DNA of 64,000 nt from Clostridium novyi NT (GTDB lineage Bacteria; Bacillota; Clostridia; Clostridiales; Clostridiaceae): NCBI RefSeq assembly GCF_000014125.1, contig NC_008593.1, forward strand, positions 1,364,001-1,428,000, read 5' to 3'. A model generated the notes under the pieces. It saw only the letters and a list, made by a program, of their open reading frames with translations, searched no databases and was not told the origin of the DNA. Position numbers and translations under genes: made by a program. Shown piece by piece: positions 40,254-51,025 of the stretch (its first letter is position 1; each line of letters begins with the position of its first letter).

Positions 40254-41609
40254 CTATTTCATGAATGGAAAATTTCCAAACATACCTTTTTTAAAAGATT
40301 TCTGCTGATTTTTCATTTGTTTCATCATCTTTTTCATCATTTGAAAATCTTTTAATAACTTATTAACTTGCTGAACATTACAGCCTGATCCATTTGCAAT
40401 TCTTCTTTTTCTTGATGGGGAACTTGCAACAAGATTTGGATCTCTTCTTTCTTTTAAAGTCATAGAATCAATCATTGCTTCTATTTTCTTAATTTCTTTT
40501 TCCCCTCTACTTAAATCTAATCCTTGAAGTTGTTTTGAATTAACTCCTGGTATCATTTCAATAATCTTAGTTAGAGGTCCCATCTTCTTCATTTGAGCCA
40601 TGGAATCTTTAAAATCTTCTAGGTTAAATTCTAAATTTAACATCTTATCTCCAAGCTCTTTAGCTTTTTCTTCATCTATAGCTTCTTGAGCTTTTTCAAT
40701 TAAAGATAGTACGTCTCCCATGCCAAGTATTCTAGAAGCCATTCTGTCTGGGTGGAATACTTCAAGGTCATTCATTTTTTCTCCTAAGCCTACATATTTT
40801 ATAGGTTTTCCAGTAACTGCTTTTATAGATAATGCAGCTCCTCCTCTTGTATCACCATCTAGTTTTGTAAGAATAACTCCAGTTATATCTAATTTATTAT
40901 TGAATGTTTCAGAAACATTAACTGCATCTTGACCTGTCATAGAATCAACAACAAGTAAAATCTCATTTGGTTCTACAGAACCTTTAATATTTTCTAATTC
41001 TTCCATAAGAGCTTCATCTATATGAAGTCTTCCTGCAGTATCTATAATAACAACATTATTATTGTTATTTTTAGCATGTTCTATAGATGCTTTAGCAATG
41101 TCCACAGGACTTACTTTATCCCCCATAGAAAATACAGGAACATCTATTTGCTTTCCTACAACTTGAAGTTGTTTTATTGCTGCAGGTCTATATATATCAC
41201 AGGCAACTAGTAATGGTTTCTTATTGTTCTTTCTAAGCTGAAGAGCAAGCTTTCCAGCCATAGTTGTTTTACCAGCACCTTGAAGTCCAACTAACATTAT
41301 AACGGTTAGCCCTTTATTTGAAAATTCTATTTTACTTTCTGTGCTACCCATTAGTTCTTTTAATTCATCATTAACTATCTTGACAACTTGTTGTCCTGGA
41401 GTCAGGCTTTTCATAACTTCTTCACCAAGACACTTTTCACCTGTAGTTTTTACAAATTGTCTTACAATCTTATAATTAACATCGGCTTCAAGTAAGGCTA
41501 ATTTTACTTCTCTCATAGCCTGTTTTATGTCTTTTTCGGATAGCTTTCCTTTTCCTCTTAACTTTTTTAGAGTATCTTGAAGTTTTTCTGCTAATCCTTC
41601 AAATGCCAT
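40254..41609 (-). CDS. ffh: Signal recognition particle protein Ffh
   Basis: The 451-residue GTPase targets nascent membrane proteins. N and G domains with G-L-Q-G-A-G-K-T-T, D-T-A-G-R-L and T-K-L-D-G-D; the M domain is methionine-rich with K-K-M-M-K-Q-M. It pairs with FtsY, encoded just upstream beyond ylxM. Confidence 0.98.
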   Translation of the reverse strand: MAFEGLAEKLQDTLKKLRGKGKLSEKDIKQAMREVKLALLEADVNYKIVRQFVKTTGEKCLGEEVMKSLTPGQQVVKIVNDELKELMGSTESKIEFSNKGLTVIMLVGLQGAGKTTMAGKLALQLRKNNKKPLLVACDIYRPAAIKQLQVVGKQIDVPVFSMGDKVSPVDIAKASIEHAKNNNNNVVIIDTAGRLHIDEALMEELENIKGSVEPNEILLVVDSMTGQDAVNVSETFNNKLDITGVILTKLDGDTRGGAALSIKAVTGKPIKYVGLGEKMNDLEVFHPDRMASRILGMGDVLSLIEKAQEAIDEEKAKELGDKMLNLEFNLEDFKDSMAQMKKMGPLTKIIEMIPGVNSKQLQGLDLSRGEKEIKKIEAMIDSMTLKERRDPNLVASSPSRKRRIANGSGCNVQQVNKLLKDFQMMKKMMKQMKNQQKSFKKGMFGNFPFMK

Positions 41610-41619
41610 ATTACTCCTC

Positions 41620-41967
41620 CTAAATATACTGAACTATAGTATTTTTTATATCTTCCAAAGAATTTTTAAAATCATTTTTATTATTACTATATTCTAAATC
41701 ATTAATTTTTTCTATTATTATCTGTTTTGCTTTTATTAATTCTTTATTTTTCCTAGCAAGATTTAATTTTTTTTCATAATCTACTAATAATTTATTACAT
41801 CTTTTAATTATGTCATATATTGCTTGCCTGCTAGTATTAGTAAGTTCGGATATTTCTGCTAACGATAAATCTTGATTAAAATAAAGTTCCATAACGTATT
41901 TTTGTTTTTCTGTTAAAAGCTCTCTATAATAATCCATCAAAATAGATATCTTTATTCTATCCTCCAT
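41620..41967 (-). CDS. ylxM: YlxM, SRP-associated helix-turn-helix protein
   Basis: The 115-residue protein begins like sigma region 4 (L-T-E-K-Q-K-Y-V-M-E-L-Y-F-N-Q-D-L-S-L-A), with helix T-S-R-Q-A-I-Y-D. YlxM is encoded before ffh in Firmicutes and may regulate the SRP pathway. Ten bp separate it from ffh. Confidence 0.92.
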   Translation of the reverse strand: MEDRIKISILMDYYRELLTEKQKYVMELYFNQDLSLAEISELTNTSRQAIYDIIKRCNKLLVDYEKKLNLARKNKELIKAKQIIIEKINDLEYSNNKNDFKNSLEDIKNTIVQYI

Positions 41968-42046
41968 AATTAATCACCAACTCACAAAAGAGATAATATC
42001 AAAAAAATTAACCCCTGTCAAGTACTTTTACTTAACACCTTAAAAA

Positions 42047-42961
42047 TTAAAATAATGCCTCTACAAAACTTTCTGCATCAAACTCTTGAAGATCATCTAT
42101 TCCTTCTCCAACTCCTATAAATTTAACTGGAATATTTAATTGATGTTTAATTGCTATTATAACTCCCCCCTTTGCTGTACCATCAAGTTTTGTTATTACT
42201 ATTCCATCTATAGGACATACTTCTGCAAATTGCTTGGCTTGTTGAAGAGCATTTTGACCAGTTGTACCATCAAGTACTAATAGAGTTTCTTTTTTTGATT
42301 CTCCATATTCTCTATCTATTATTCTATTTATTTTTTCAAGCTCATTCATTAAATTCTTTTTGTTATGTAATCTTCCCGCAGTATCACATATTAATACATC
42401 CGTCTTTCTAGCTTTTGCTGCTTGTATTGCATCAAAAACAACTGAAGCTGGGTCTGATCCTTCTTGATGTCTTATAATATCTACTCCTGCTCTATTGCTC
42501 CAAACTTCTAATTGATCAATAGCTGCTGCTCTAAATGTATCTGCTGCTGCCATTAAAACCTTATAACCGTCTTCCTTTAATCTATGTGACATCTTTCCTA
42601 TTGATGTAGTTTTACCTGCACCATTTACCCCTATTACAAGCACTGTTTTTGGAGTAATGTTTTCTTCTTCTTTATTATCTTCATTTAAAATCTCCATTAA
42701 TACTTCTTTAAGACAAGTATATACTTCTTTAGGATCTGTTATCCTTCTTTCTTTAACTTTTACCCTAACTCTTTCTATAACATCTAAAGATGTGTCAACT
42801 CCAATATCTGCAGTAATTAATATTTCTTCTAACTCCTCAAATAGATCCTCATCTATTTTTACGGCTAGATTTAAAACCTCTGAAACCTTTTCTGTAAAAT
42901 TATTTTTGGTTTTTGATAATCCATCTTTAAGTTTATTAAATAAATTTCCTAGCATAATCAT
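42047..42961 (-). CDS. ftsY: SRP receptor FtsY
   Basis: The 304-residue GTPase: N domain, then G-V-N-G-A-G-K-T-T-S-I-G-K (G1), D-T-A-G-R-L (G3), T-K-L-D-G-T-A-K-G-G (G4 and closing loop). It lacks the long acidic A domain, as usual for Gram-positive FtsY. It docks Ffh at the membrane. Confidence 0.97.
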   Translation of the reverse strand: MIMLGNLFNKLKDGLSKTKNNFTEKVSEVLNLAVKIDEDLFEELEEILITADIGVDTSLDVIERVRVKVKERRITDPKEVYTCLKEVLMEILNEDNKEEENITPKTVLVIGVNGAGKTTSIGKMSHRLKEDGYKVLMAAADTFRAAAIDQLEVWSNRAGVDIIRHQEGSDPASVVFDAIQAAKARKTDVLICDTAGRLHNKKNLMNELEKINRIIDREYGESKKETLLVLDGTTGQNALQQAKQFAEVCPIDGIVITKLDGTAKGGVIIAIKHQLNIPVKFIGVGEGIDDLQEFDAESFVEALF

Positions 42962-42986
42962 CTACTCCTTTTATAGTTAAATAATT

Positions 42987-45900
42987 CTATTCACTTAAAT
43001 CAACTGAAACAACTTTAGATATTCCTTTTTCCTCCATAGTAACTCCATAAAGAACATCAGAAGCTCCCATACTTCCTTTTCTATGAGTTATTATTATAAA
43101 TTGGGTATTATCAGAAAACTTCTTTAAAAACTCAGAATATCTTAGGACATTAGAATCATCTAGGGCTGCTTCAATTTCATCTAATATACAAAATGGTGTT
43201 GGCTTCATTTTTAAAATAGCAAATAATAGTGCAATTGCTGAAAGTCCTTTTTCTCCACCAGACATAAGATTTATATTTTGAAGTTTTTTTCCTGGTGGCT
43301 GAACATTTATTTCTATATTAGAAGTAAGTTCATCATCTGATTCTAATATTAAATCTGCTTTTCCCCCTTTAAATAATTCTTTGAAGGTTTCATTAAAGTT
43401 TACTCTAAGTTTATTAAAGTTTTCATGAAATACTGTTTTCATCTTATGAGTCATTTCAGAAACTACAGAAAGTAGCTCATCTTTTGCCTTTATTAAATCT
43501 TCCTTTTGTTCTTTCATAAATGTATACTTTTCCATAACTTCTCTATACTCTTCTATAGCACCTAGATTAACTACTCCTAGTTTTGATATTTCATTTTTGT
43601 ACTTTTGTATATCAGCTCTACATTCATCTATATTTTGATTCTGTATCTTAAACTCTAAAGCTTCTGCATATGTTAATTCCATTTCATCATTTAATTTAGT
43701 ATATATAGATTTTTCTTCTGTTTCGTATCTTGCCAAATTTATTTCAAGAGAATTTTTATTTTTATCTATATTATTATACATTATAGATATAGTTTCTAAA
43801 TCACTGTTATTAATTTTTATTTCTTCTTTGATTTTTATTCTTCTTATTTCAATATCCTTAAATTTTTCTTCAAATTTTAAAATAGTTTCTTCTATATTTA
43901 AAATTTGATTTTTATTACAACTAATCTTTCGTAATGAATCCCCTATTTCTTTATCTGCTTCATTAATATCATTTTTTAGATTTTTAACTTCTTCTTCTAT
44001 AGCTTTAATATCTTCCTGTAATCTTTGTAATTCTCTATTTAAATTTATTATGCTTTCATCAACTTTTGCTTTATCTATTTTTAAAGTTACTATGCCTTGA
44101 TTTTTATCAGCTATTTCTTTTTCCTTAGTTTTTAATTGATTTTCAAAATTTATAATTTTTAAGGAATTTTCTTCTTGTAGATTGTTTAATTCTTCTATTT
44201 TACTATTCTTTAATTTTAAATTCTTAAAACTATTTTCTAAATTTTCTTCAATTAAAATAAGTTCATTGCTTTCTATTTTTAAGTCTCTCTTTAACTTTTC
44301 TGTCTCTCCATCAATGGCATTAATCTTTCCAGCGATTTTAGTCTTTTCAAGATTTTCGTAGTGTATTTCATCCTTTAAATTAATAGAATTTTCATCTAAT
44401 ATCTTTATTTTAGATTTTAAATTATTAATATTATCATTTATTACACTTATATCTTTACTATATTTATTTATTTTTTCTTTTAACTCTTCAATTTCTCTTT
44501 TTCTACCTATAATATTGGAACCTTTATTATATAAACTTCCTCCCGTTAAAGCTCCCCCTGGATTTACAACATCCCCATTTAATGTAACTATCTTATATGA
44601 GTATCCCCATTCTTTAGCTATATTAAGTGCAGAATCCATATCCTTTGCTATAACAGTTCTTCCTAAAGTATAGTTCATTGCATTTAAATACTTTTCATCA
44701 TATTTTATTAGTTCACTTGCAATTCCTATATACCCTTCTATACTTTTGACTTTATTAGGTACACTTATTGTCTTACCTTTAATTATATTAAGAGGAAGAA
44801 ATGTAGCTCTACCCATATTATTATTTTTTAAATATCCTATAAGATTTTTAGCTATAAACTCATTTTCGGTTATTACATTAGATATAGATGAACCTAATGC
44901 TATTTCTATAGCAATTTCATATATTTTATCTACTTCAATTATTTCTCCTAATATATGAACATTACCTTTAGCGTTTTGTATCTTTTCCTCTTCAACATGC
45001 TTCATTAAATTCTTAACTGATTTATTAAATCCTTCATGCTTATTTTCTAAATTTATTAATGCATTACAATGAGCCTCCATTCTGCTATATATAGTTGAAT
45101 TTTCTTTGAATTTATTTTCTGCAATTGAAAGTTCTCTTCTTTTTAGTGACATCTCTTTTGCGCATTGTTTTATTTGATCTTTATACGATTGAATTTTATT
45201 GTCTATTTTTGCAACTTCTTTTTTAAGTACTTCTTTAGTAGAATTATTTATCTTAATAGAATTGGAATATGCCTCTACAGAACTTTTAGCATCTTCCTTT
45301 TTTAATTCTAGATTATTAATATCATTTTTAAGTATAGTAATTTCATTTTTCTGCTTTGAAATATTACTTAAAAGTTCTACTTGATATGCTTTAGTTTCAT
45401 TTATAAAATTTAATTGCTGTTTTATACTATCATTTTTTTCTCCAATTGATTTTTCAAATTCTATTATATTACTTTCTAGTAATTGTTGTCTTTTTATAAA
45501 ATCATTTAATCTTTTTTCTTCTTCTAATTTATTATGGGTTAATTTTTTTAATTTTTCCTGAAGTGAATATAAATTTTCATTGTACTTATCTATGGATTTC
45601 TTTAAATTGGTTATTCTTTCTTCTAAAAGATTATTTTCATTTATTATATCTTGCTTTTTAGTTTTACTTTCATAGTATTTTTTTGTTTTTTCATTATTCT
45701 CAAGTTCAAACTCTTCTAATTTTTTATTAAGATTATCTAAGTTTTCTTTATGTATATTTTTTTTATTAAAAGCATCCTTTAATTTAATATTAGTTTCCTC
45801 AATTTTTTCTTTTACAGAATTTATCTTTTCTTTACATTTATCAATATTGTCTAAAATTAAAGTTACTTCTCTTTCCTTTAACTTTTTAGAAATTTCTAAA

Positions 45901-46544
45901 AAAGCTTTTGCCTTATCACTTTCTAATTTAAGAGGTTCTATTCTCTCTTCATATGTACTAAATATATCTTCTATTCTTTGAAGATTATTTTCTGTGTTTT
46001 CTAATCTCTTTTCCGCTTCTTGCTTTCTTGTTTTGAACTTGACAATACCAGCAGCTTCCTCAAGAAGACTTCTTCTTTCCTCTGGTTTTCCGCTTAGTAA
46101 TGCTTCTATTTTACCTTGTCCAATTATAGAATATCCTTCTTTACCTATTCCCGTATCCATAAATAATTCTTGTATATCTTTAAGTCTACACTTTGTACCA
46201 TTTATGTAATATTCACTTTCTCCAGATCTAAATAATCTTCTCATTATAGTAACTTCACTATAATCTATAGGTAATTCTTCATCACTATTATCTAAAACTA
46301 AAGTTACTTGCGAAAGTCCAACAGGTTTTCTATATTCAGTTCCTGAAAATATTACATCCTGCATCTTACCGCCTCTTAAATTTTTAACACTTTGTTCTCC
46401 TAAAACCCATTTTACCGCATCTAAAATATTACTTTTACCGCTTCCATTGGGACCCACTATAGCTGTAATTCCTTTTTTAAAAACTAGTTCCGTTTTATCT
46501 GCAAAGGATTTAAAGCCTCTTATCTCAAGTGACTTCAAAAACAT
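42987..46544 (-). CDS. smc: Chromosome condensation protein SMC
   Basis: The 1185-residue SMC has Walker A G-P-N-G-S-G-K-S near residue 32, two long coiled coils flanking a hinge around 505-670 (G-R-A-T-F-L-P-L and G-G-A-L-T-G-G-S), signature L-M-S-G-G-E-K and Walker B F-C-I-L-D-E-I-E-A-A-L-D. It condenses and segregates chromosomes with ScpAB. Confidence 0.98.
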   Translation of the reverse strand: MFLKSLEIRGFKSFADKTELVFKKGITAIVGPNGSGKSNILDAVKWVLGEQSVKNLRGGKMQDVIFSGTEYRKPVGLSQVTLVLDNSDEELPIDYSEVTIMRRLFRSGESEYYINGTKCRLKDIQELFMDTGIGKEGYSIIGQGKIEALLSGKPEERRSLLEEAAGIVKFKTRKQEAEKRLENTENNLQRIEDIFSTYEERIEPLKLESDKAKAFLEISKKLKEREVTLILDNIDKCKEKINSVKEKIEETNIKLKDAFNKKNIHKENLDNLNKKLEEFELENNEKTKKYYESKTKKQDIINENNLLEERITNLKKSIDKYNENLYSLQEKLKKLTHNKLEEEKRLNDFIKRQQLLESNIIEFEKSIGEKNDSIKQQLNFINETKAYQVELLSNISKQKNEITILKNDINNLELKKEDAKSSVEAYSNSIKINNSTKEVLKKEVAKIDNKIQSYKDQIKQCAKEMSLKRRELSIAENKFKENSTIYSRMEAHCNALINLENKHEGFNKSVKNLMKHVEEEKIQNAKGNVHILGEIIEVDKIYEIAIEIALGSSISNVITENEFIAKNLIGYLKNNNMGRATFLPLNIIKGKTISVPNKVKSIEGYIGIASELIKYDEKYLNAMNYTLGRTVIAKDMDSALNIAKEWGYSYKIVTLNGDVVNPGGALTGGSLYNKGSNIIGRKREIEELKEKINKYSKDISVINDNINNLKSKIKILDENSINLKDEIHYENLEKTKIAGKINAIDGETEKLKRDLKIESNELILIEENLENSFKNLKLKNSKIEELNNLQEENSLKIINFENQLKTKEKEIADKNQGIVTLKIDKAKVDESIINLNRELQRLQEDIKAIEEEVKNLKNDINEADKEIGDSLRKISCNKNQILNIEETILKFEEKFKDIEIRRIKIKEEIKINNSDLETISIMYNNIDKNKNSLEINLARYETEEKSIYTKLNDEMELTYAEALEFKIQNQNIDECRADIQKYKNEISKLGVVNLGAIEEYREVMEKYTFMKEQKEDLIKAKDELLSVVSEMTHKMKTVFHENFNKLRVNFNETFKELFKGGKADLILESDDELTSNIEINVQPPGKKLQNINLMSGGEKGLSAIALLFAILKMKPTPFCILDEIEAALDDSNVLRYSEFLKKFSDNTQFIIITHRKGSMGASDVLYGVTMEEKGISKVVSVDLSE

Positions 46545-46594
46545 ACTTATCTCTCCTATTATTTAAATGTACTTATTTTTTTGCTAAGAAAAAT

Positions 46595-46618
46595 AAAGGT
46601 TGTATATACAACCTTTAT
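46595..46618 (-). terminator. Hairpin before smc
   Basis: A perfect inverted repeat AAAGGTTGTATATACAACCTTT followed on the minus strand by ATTTTTC, about 50 bp before the smc start. A second terminator-like hairpin after spoVS. Confidence 0.65.
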
Positions 46619-46707
46619 GAATTATTAATGTTACTTTTTAATTTTAAATCATATCCATATAAATATCAATTAAAAGTGAATCCCAAATAATAAATATCTT
46701 TAATATA

Positions 46708-46736
46708 AGAAAACCGTATGATTACACGGCTTTCCC
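46708..46736 (-). terminator. Terminator after spoVS
   Basis: Minus strand AAGCCGTGTAATCATACGGTTTT, directly past the spoVS stop. Confidence 0.6.
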
Positions 46737-46739
46737 TAT

Positions 46740-47000
46740 TTATCTAGGCTCTACGATAAATTTTATAGCTGTTCTTTCTTCTCCATCTATTGATATTTGA
46801 GAAAACGCTGGAATTACTACTAAGTCTATTCCATTAGGTGCTACAAAGCCTCTTGTAATTGCTAATGCCTTAACTGCTTGATTGACTGCTCCTGCTCCTA
46901 CCGCTTGAACTTCTACACTTCCAGACTCTCTAAGTACAGCTGCAAGTGCACCTGCTACTGATTTTGGTTGAGATTTAGCTGATACCTTTAATACTTCCAT
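46740..47000 (-). CDS. spoVS: Stage V sporulation protein S
   Basis: The 86-residue Alba-like protein M-E-V-L-K-V-S-A-K-S-Q-P-K-S-V-A-G-A is one of the most conserved sporulation proteins, needed for spore coat and stage V. It marks the host as an endospore former. The gene has its own unit flanked by the radical SAM gene and smc. Confidence 0.97.
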   Translation of the reverse strand: MEVLKVSAKSQPKSVAGALAAVLRESGSVEVQAVGAGAVNQAVKALAITRGFVAPNGIDLVVIPAFSQISIDGEERTAIKFIVEPR

Positions 47001-47074
47001 TTTAAATCCTCCCTACAAAATTTATTATTGAATATTATTGCAACCTTTACAGAGAATATATTCTATAAATTTTC

Positions 47075-48154
47075 TCAATATCCTTCTTTATACCTTTTTT
47101 GTAGAAATTGTGTGATTGTTATTTTTGTATCTTTTTCGTCGCTTTCTATTATTAAAACTCCTTTTTCGACAGATAAATCTTGCAATACGTTGATATTTTT
47201 TGTCTTATTCTCAGAAAGCATGTCATTAAAAAATTTCTTTTTATATGCATATAACTTTGAAATATCTCTATTATTTATTTTTATTGTGACTTTATCACTA
47301 TGTCCACAATTTATTTCTTCGTGTATTATATCATTGTATATGCTACCTTCTATTAATTCTCTAAAGGCTGGATGAAAAGGTCCAATAACTAATTCTTTTC
47401 CATAATTTATTTCTTCTGTAGGTTGAAGTCCAACTCTAATAACATTTATATCATTAGCTATTAACATTGAATAAACCACTTTTCCAATTTTAACAGCTTC
47501 ATCTAAAGTGTAGGGTTTATAAATATTATTTATGTACATTTTTTCCATGGGAGTATTTTTTACAACTAATGTAGGATAAATTCTAGCTATTTCTGGTTTA
47601 ATCTTTATTATTTTTTTAGCAGTTTCTATATCTTTTTCAAAGGTATCACCTGGAAGTCCTAGCATCATTTGAAGCCCTAGTACGAAATTATATTTTTTTA
47701 TAAGTTTTGATGCTTTTATAACATCCTCTACAGTATGCCCTCTTCCGGATTTTATAAGAACTTCATCATCTAGTGATTGAACTCCTAATTCTATTACATC
47801 TGCTGAGTACTTTTTTAAATTCTCTAGTATAAAATCATCTATATAATCTGGTCTTGTAGATAAATGGATATAATCTATTTTACCCATATCTTTGTATCTT
47901 TTTGCAACTGTTAATAATTCATTTTGCTTTTCTATATCTATGGCAGTAAATGTTCCTCCAAAAAAAGAAACTTCTACAATTGAATTCTCTCTTTTTATAG
48001 TTTTTAAATATTGTTCTATGGTTTCCTCTACAAACTTGCCATTAACTTTGTTTGAAGTTCCTGTTATAGTATTTTGATTGCAAAAAACACAATCATGTGG
48101 ACATCCTTCATGTGGAACAAATATAGGGATAATATAATGTCTATTTTTCTTCAT
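47075..48154 (-). CDS. Elp3-like radical SAM protein
   Basis: The 359-residue protein has P-H-E-G-C-P-H-D-C-V-F-C-N-Q (the CxxxCxxC cluster ligands near 18-25), F-F-G-G-T-F-T-A-I and L-G-V-Q-S-L-D-D-E-V-L, as in the Elp3/YhcC subgroup of radical SAM enzymes. The C-terminus lacks the Elp3 acetyltransferase domain. Probably an RNA or protein modification enzyme. It overlaps rnc by 14 nt, so the two are coupled. Confidence 0.85.
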   Translation of the reverse strand: MKKNRHYIIPIFVPHEGCPHDCVFCNQNTITGTSNKVNGKFVEETIEQYLKTIKRENSIVEVSFFGGTFTAIDIEKQNELLTVAKRYKDMGKIDYIHLSTRPDYIDDFILENLKKYSADVIELGVQSLDDEVLIKSGRGHTVEDVIKASKLIKKYNFVLGLQMMLGLPGDTFEKDIETAKKIIKIKPEIARIYPTLVVKNTPMEKMYINNIYKPYTLDEAVKIGKVVYSMLIANDINVIRVGLQPTEEINYGKELVIGPFHPAFRELIEGSIYNDIIHEEINCGHSDKVTIKINNRDISKLYAYKKKFFNDMLSENKTKNINVLQDLSVEKGVLIIESDEKDTKITITQFLQKRYKEGY

Positions 48155-48854
48155 CTTTATTTTCTAATCCCTTTAAAGCTTCTTTAGCTGCGTTTTGTTC
48201 TGATTCTTTTTTACTGTATCCTTCTCCTACGCCTTTTACTAAAGAATCTATTGAAACTTCTGTAACAAATTTTCTTCTATGAGGAGGACCTTCAAAACTT
48301 ACAAGAGTGTATTCTATATTGTATTCGCCAAACTTTTGTATAGTTTCTTGAAGTTTAGTTTTATAATCTAATATTATCTCATTACTATGAGCCTTTTGTA
48401 TTATTTCATTAAAGTTTTCGATTATAAAGTTTTTAGCAACTTCATACCCTTGATCTAAATAAATAGAGGCAATTATAGCTTCAACACAGTCAGATAAAAT
48501 AGAAATTCTTGTTCTTCCTCCTGTCATTTCTTCACCTTTACTCATATTTATATACTTACCTATATTCCACTTTTTAGCTACTTCATGTAATGAATTTCCA
48601 CAAACAATAAGAGCTCTTTTTTTAGTTAAAAATCCTTCTGGTTCATCGTTATATTTGTTATATAACAATTCAGATATACATAGTTGAAGAATTGAGTCTC
48701 CTAGAAATTCTAATCTTTCATTAGAATTTATATTTTTATTTTCATTTATAAAAGAACTATGTGTAAGTGCAGTGTCTAAAATATTTATATCATTAAACTT
48801 AACTTTAAGTTTGTTTTCAACTTCATTCAGAATAATATTCCTATTCTTTTTCAT
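48141..48854 (-). CDS. rnc: Ribonuclease III
   Basis: The 237-residue enzyme cleaves double-stranded RNA. Signature N-E-R-L-E-F-L-G-D-S-I-L-Q and D-C-V-E-A-I-I-A-S-I-Y, C-terminal dsRNA-binding domain ending K-K-E-S-E-Q-N-A-A-K-E-A-L. Confidence 0.97.
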   Translation of the reverse strand: MKKNRNIILNEVENKLKVKFNDINILDTALTHSSFINENKNINSNERLEFLGDSILQLCISELLYNKYNDEPEGFLTKKRALIVCGNSLHEVAKKWNIGKYINMSKGEEMTGGRTRISILSDCVEAIIASIYLDQGYEVAKNFIIENFNEIIQKAHSNEIILDYKTKLQETIQKFGEYNIEYTLVSFEGPPHRRKFVTEVSIDSLVKGVGEGYSKKESEQNAAKEALKGLENKDEEK

Positions 48855-48887
48855 TAAAACCTCTCCTATATATTTTATATAAAATTA

Positions 48888-48911
48888 AAGTCCCGTAACA
48901 TACGGGACTTC
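48888..48911 (-). terminator. Terminator after acpP
   Basis: Minus strand AAGTCCCGTATGTTACGGGACTTTAATTTT. Confidence 0.75.
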
Positions 48912-48920
48912 TAACGGTTC

Positions 48921-49163
48921 CTATTCTTCAACGTGAGAATTTATATATTCTACAACATCTCCAACTTTAGTTACCTTTTCAGCATCTTCATCTGGTATCT
49001 CAATATCAAATTCTTCTTCTAAAGCCATTATAAGTTCAACTACATCTAGTGAATCCGCTCCTAAATCGTCAACAAATAATGAATCCATATCTATTATATT
49101 CTCATCAAGACCAAGTTGGTCAGCTATTATCTTTTTAACTTTTTCAAAAACCATTTGTTTCAC
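48921..49163 (-). CDS. acpP: Acyl carrier protein
   Basis: The 80-residue carrier has the phosphopantetheine serine in [11 protein letters not shown] and strongly acidic helices. Upstream is plsX, downstream rnc, the usual Firmicutes order. It shuttles acyl chains for fatty acid and phospholipid synthesis. Confidence 0.97.
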   Translation of the reverse strand: MKQMVFEKVKKIIADQLGLDENIIDMDSLFVDDLGADSLDVVELIMALEEEFDIEIPDEDAEKVTKVGDVVEYINSHVEE

Positions 49164-49232
49164 CTCCTATAAAAATTCTACAATATGATAATATTACATA
49201 ACTTATACATCGTCAATAACAAATATTCGTTA

Positions 49233-50231
49233 TTAAATCATTTTTTGTTCTATATGACTTTTTATCTTATCTATTATACCATTCTCATAGAAGTTTATAG
49301 CTTGCTTTATAGCATTTTTAAAAGCTTTATCGTCAGAACTTCCATGTGCTTTTATACATATACCATCTACTCCAAGAAACGCTGCTCCACCATATTCTTT
49401 ATAATCATAATCCTTTTTAAATTTTTTAAATACAGGTTTTAAAAGGAGTCCTCCTATTTTTGTTCTAAAAGAAGACATGATTTCATCTTTTAATGTTTCA
49501 AATATTGTGGATGCAACTCCCTCATACATTTTTAGTACAGTATTTCCAACAAAACCATCACACACTAACACATTTGTGTTTCCTGTTGGAATATCACGTG
49601 GCTCTACATTTCCTACAAAATTAAAATCCATATCTTTTAAAAGTTTATGAGCTTCTTTTGTAAGTTCATTACCTTTTTCTTCTTCTGAACCTATATTGAT
49701 TAATCCTACAGTAGGATTTTTTACATTTAATATATTTTCAAAATATATTTCTCCCATTTTTGCAAATTGCACTAAATTACTAGGCTTACATTCCGCATTA
49801 GCACCACAATCTATTATCATAAATGGTCCATTTTTTCCTGGCATTATAGGGGCAAGAGCTGGTCTACTTACACCTTTAATTCTACCTACCACAAGAGTAG
49901 CACCTGCTAAAAATGCTCCTGTACTTCCTGCCGATATTACAGCATCAGCTTCTTTGTTTTTCATCATTTGTAGCGCTTTATAGATACTAGATTCCTTTTT
50001 TCGTCTTATTGCCATTACAGGATGTTCATTATTAGTTATTACATCTTTAGCATCAAGTACTGTTATTTTTTCTTTATTATATTCATACTTTTGAAGTTCA
50101 TCATTTATTAACTTTTCTGGACCTGTTATTATTATATCTATATTATTGTATTCTTTAATTGCTTCTATACATCCTTTTACAACTATATGTGGTGAATAAT
50201 CTCCGCCCATCCCATCTACAACTATCTTCAT
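49233..50231 (-). CDS. plsX: Phosphate acyltransferase PlsX
   Basis: The 332-residue enzyme converts acyl-ACP to acyl-phosphate for phospholipid synthesis. [11 protein letters not shown], then [12 protein letters not shown], and D-C-G-A-N-A-E-C. It is next to acpP. Confidence 0.96.
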   Translation of the reverse strand: MKIVVDGMGGDYSPHIVVKGCIEAIKEYNNIDIIITGPEKLINDELQKYEYNKEKITVLDAKDVITNNEHPVMAIRRKKESSIYKALQMMKNKEADAVISAGSTGAFLAGATLVVGRIKGVSRPALAPIMPGKNGPFMIIDCGANAECKPSNLVQFAKMGEIYFENILNVKNPTVGLINIGSEEEKGNELTKEAHKLLKDMDFNFVGNVEPRDIPTGNTNVLVCDGFVGNTVLKMYEGVASTIFETLKDEIMSSFRTKIGGLLLKPVFKKFKKDYDYKEYGGAAFLGVDGICIKAHGSSDDKAFKNAIKQAINFYENGIIDKIKSHIEQKMI

Positions 50232-50276
50232 AGTATTCTCTCCCTTTTAATCTTTTTAAATGTATTTAAATTCAAA

Positions 50277-50302
50277 AAAAGAAAGTCATATGACTTTCTT
50301 TT
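50277..50302 (-). terminator. Terminator after rpmF
   Basis: Minus strand AAGAAAGTCATATGACTTTCTT followed by TTTTTGAA. Confidence 0.8.
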
Positions 50303-50304
50303 TC

Positions 50305-50487
50305 TTAATTTTCTTTTGAAACTATTTCTTTACCATCATAGTATCCGCAATCTTTGCACACTCTATGAGCAAGCTTCATTTCGTGGCATTGTGGACATTC
50401 AACTATTCCTGGTAAGCTTAATTTAAAAGTTTGAGCTCTTCTTGAATCTCTTTTAGATTTTGACATTTTTCTTTTTGGATGTGCCAT
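50305..50487 (-). CDS. rpmF: 50S ribosomal protein L32
   Basis: The 60-residue protein [14 protein letters not shown] with zinc ligands C-P-Q-C and C-K-D-C-G (zinc form). It is encoded 14 nt after the DUF177 gene, as usual in bacteria. Confidence 0.97.
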   Translation of the reverse strand: MAHPKRKMSKSKRDSRRAQTFKLSLPGIVECPQCHEMKLAHRVCKDCGYYDGKEIVSKEN

Positions 50488-50501
50488 TTATTTTCACCTC
50501 C

Positions 50502-51002
50502 TTAGTTATTTGAGAAAAAATCTCTTAACTGTGCAAGTCTAGGATCAATATCATTTTCCTTGCAATCACATTTTGAATGATTTAAATTAGTGCCACAACC
50601 TAAGCATAATCCTTTGCAATCTTCGCTGCAAAGTCTCTTCATTGGTAGTGACAAAATGATATTAGTTTCAATGATTGGTTCGAAATCTACCCTATCACTA
50701 TTTATAATGATAATATCATTATCTTTATCATTTCCTTGTTTTGAAAATTCCTCATTAACTTCGATTTCTAGAGGATAATTAAACTTTTCAAGACATCTTG
50801 AACATGTAAGACTAAGAGTAGTGCTTAATGTCCCTTGGAAATCTACTATGCGATCTGTTAACTTAAATGTTCCTTTAATATTAACAGGCTCTGCAAAGGA
50901 AATTTCCTCTCCTTCAAATATGATATCCTTGCCTTCAAAAGATACATCAACTTTCTTTTCAGTTACTCTCTTTCCTAGCAAATCTGAAATATCAATATGC
51001 AT
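50502..51002 (-). CDS. yceD: DUF177 (YceD) protein
   Basis: The 166-residue protein has D-F-Q-G-T-L-S-T-T-L-S-L-T-C-S-R-C-L-E-K-F and C-terminal L-C-S-E-D-C-K-G-L-C-L-G-C-G, the DUF177 metal-binding pattern. It is encoded before rpmF, typical of a 23S-rRNA-accumulation-related protein. Confidence 0.92.
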   Translation of the reverse strand: MHIDISDLLGKRVTEKKVDVSFEGKDIIFEGEEISFAEPVNIKGTFKLTDRIVDFQGTLSTTLSLTCSRCLEKFNYPLEIEVNEEFSKQGNDKDNDIIIINSDRVDFEPIIETNIILSLPMKRLCSEDCKGLCLGCGTNLNHSKCDCKENDIDPRLAQLRDFFSNN

Positions 51003-51025
51003 AAATACACCTCTATTATCATAAA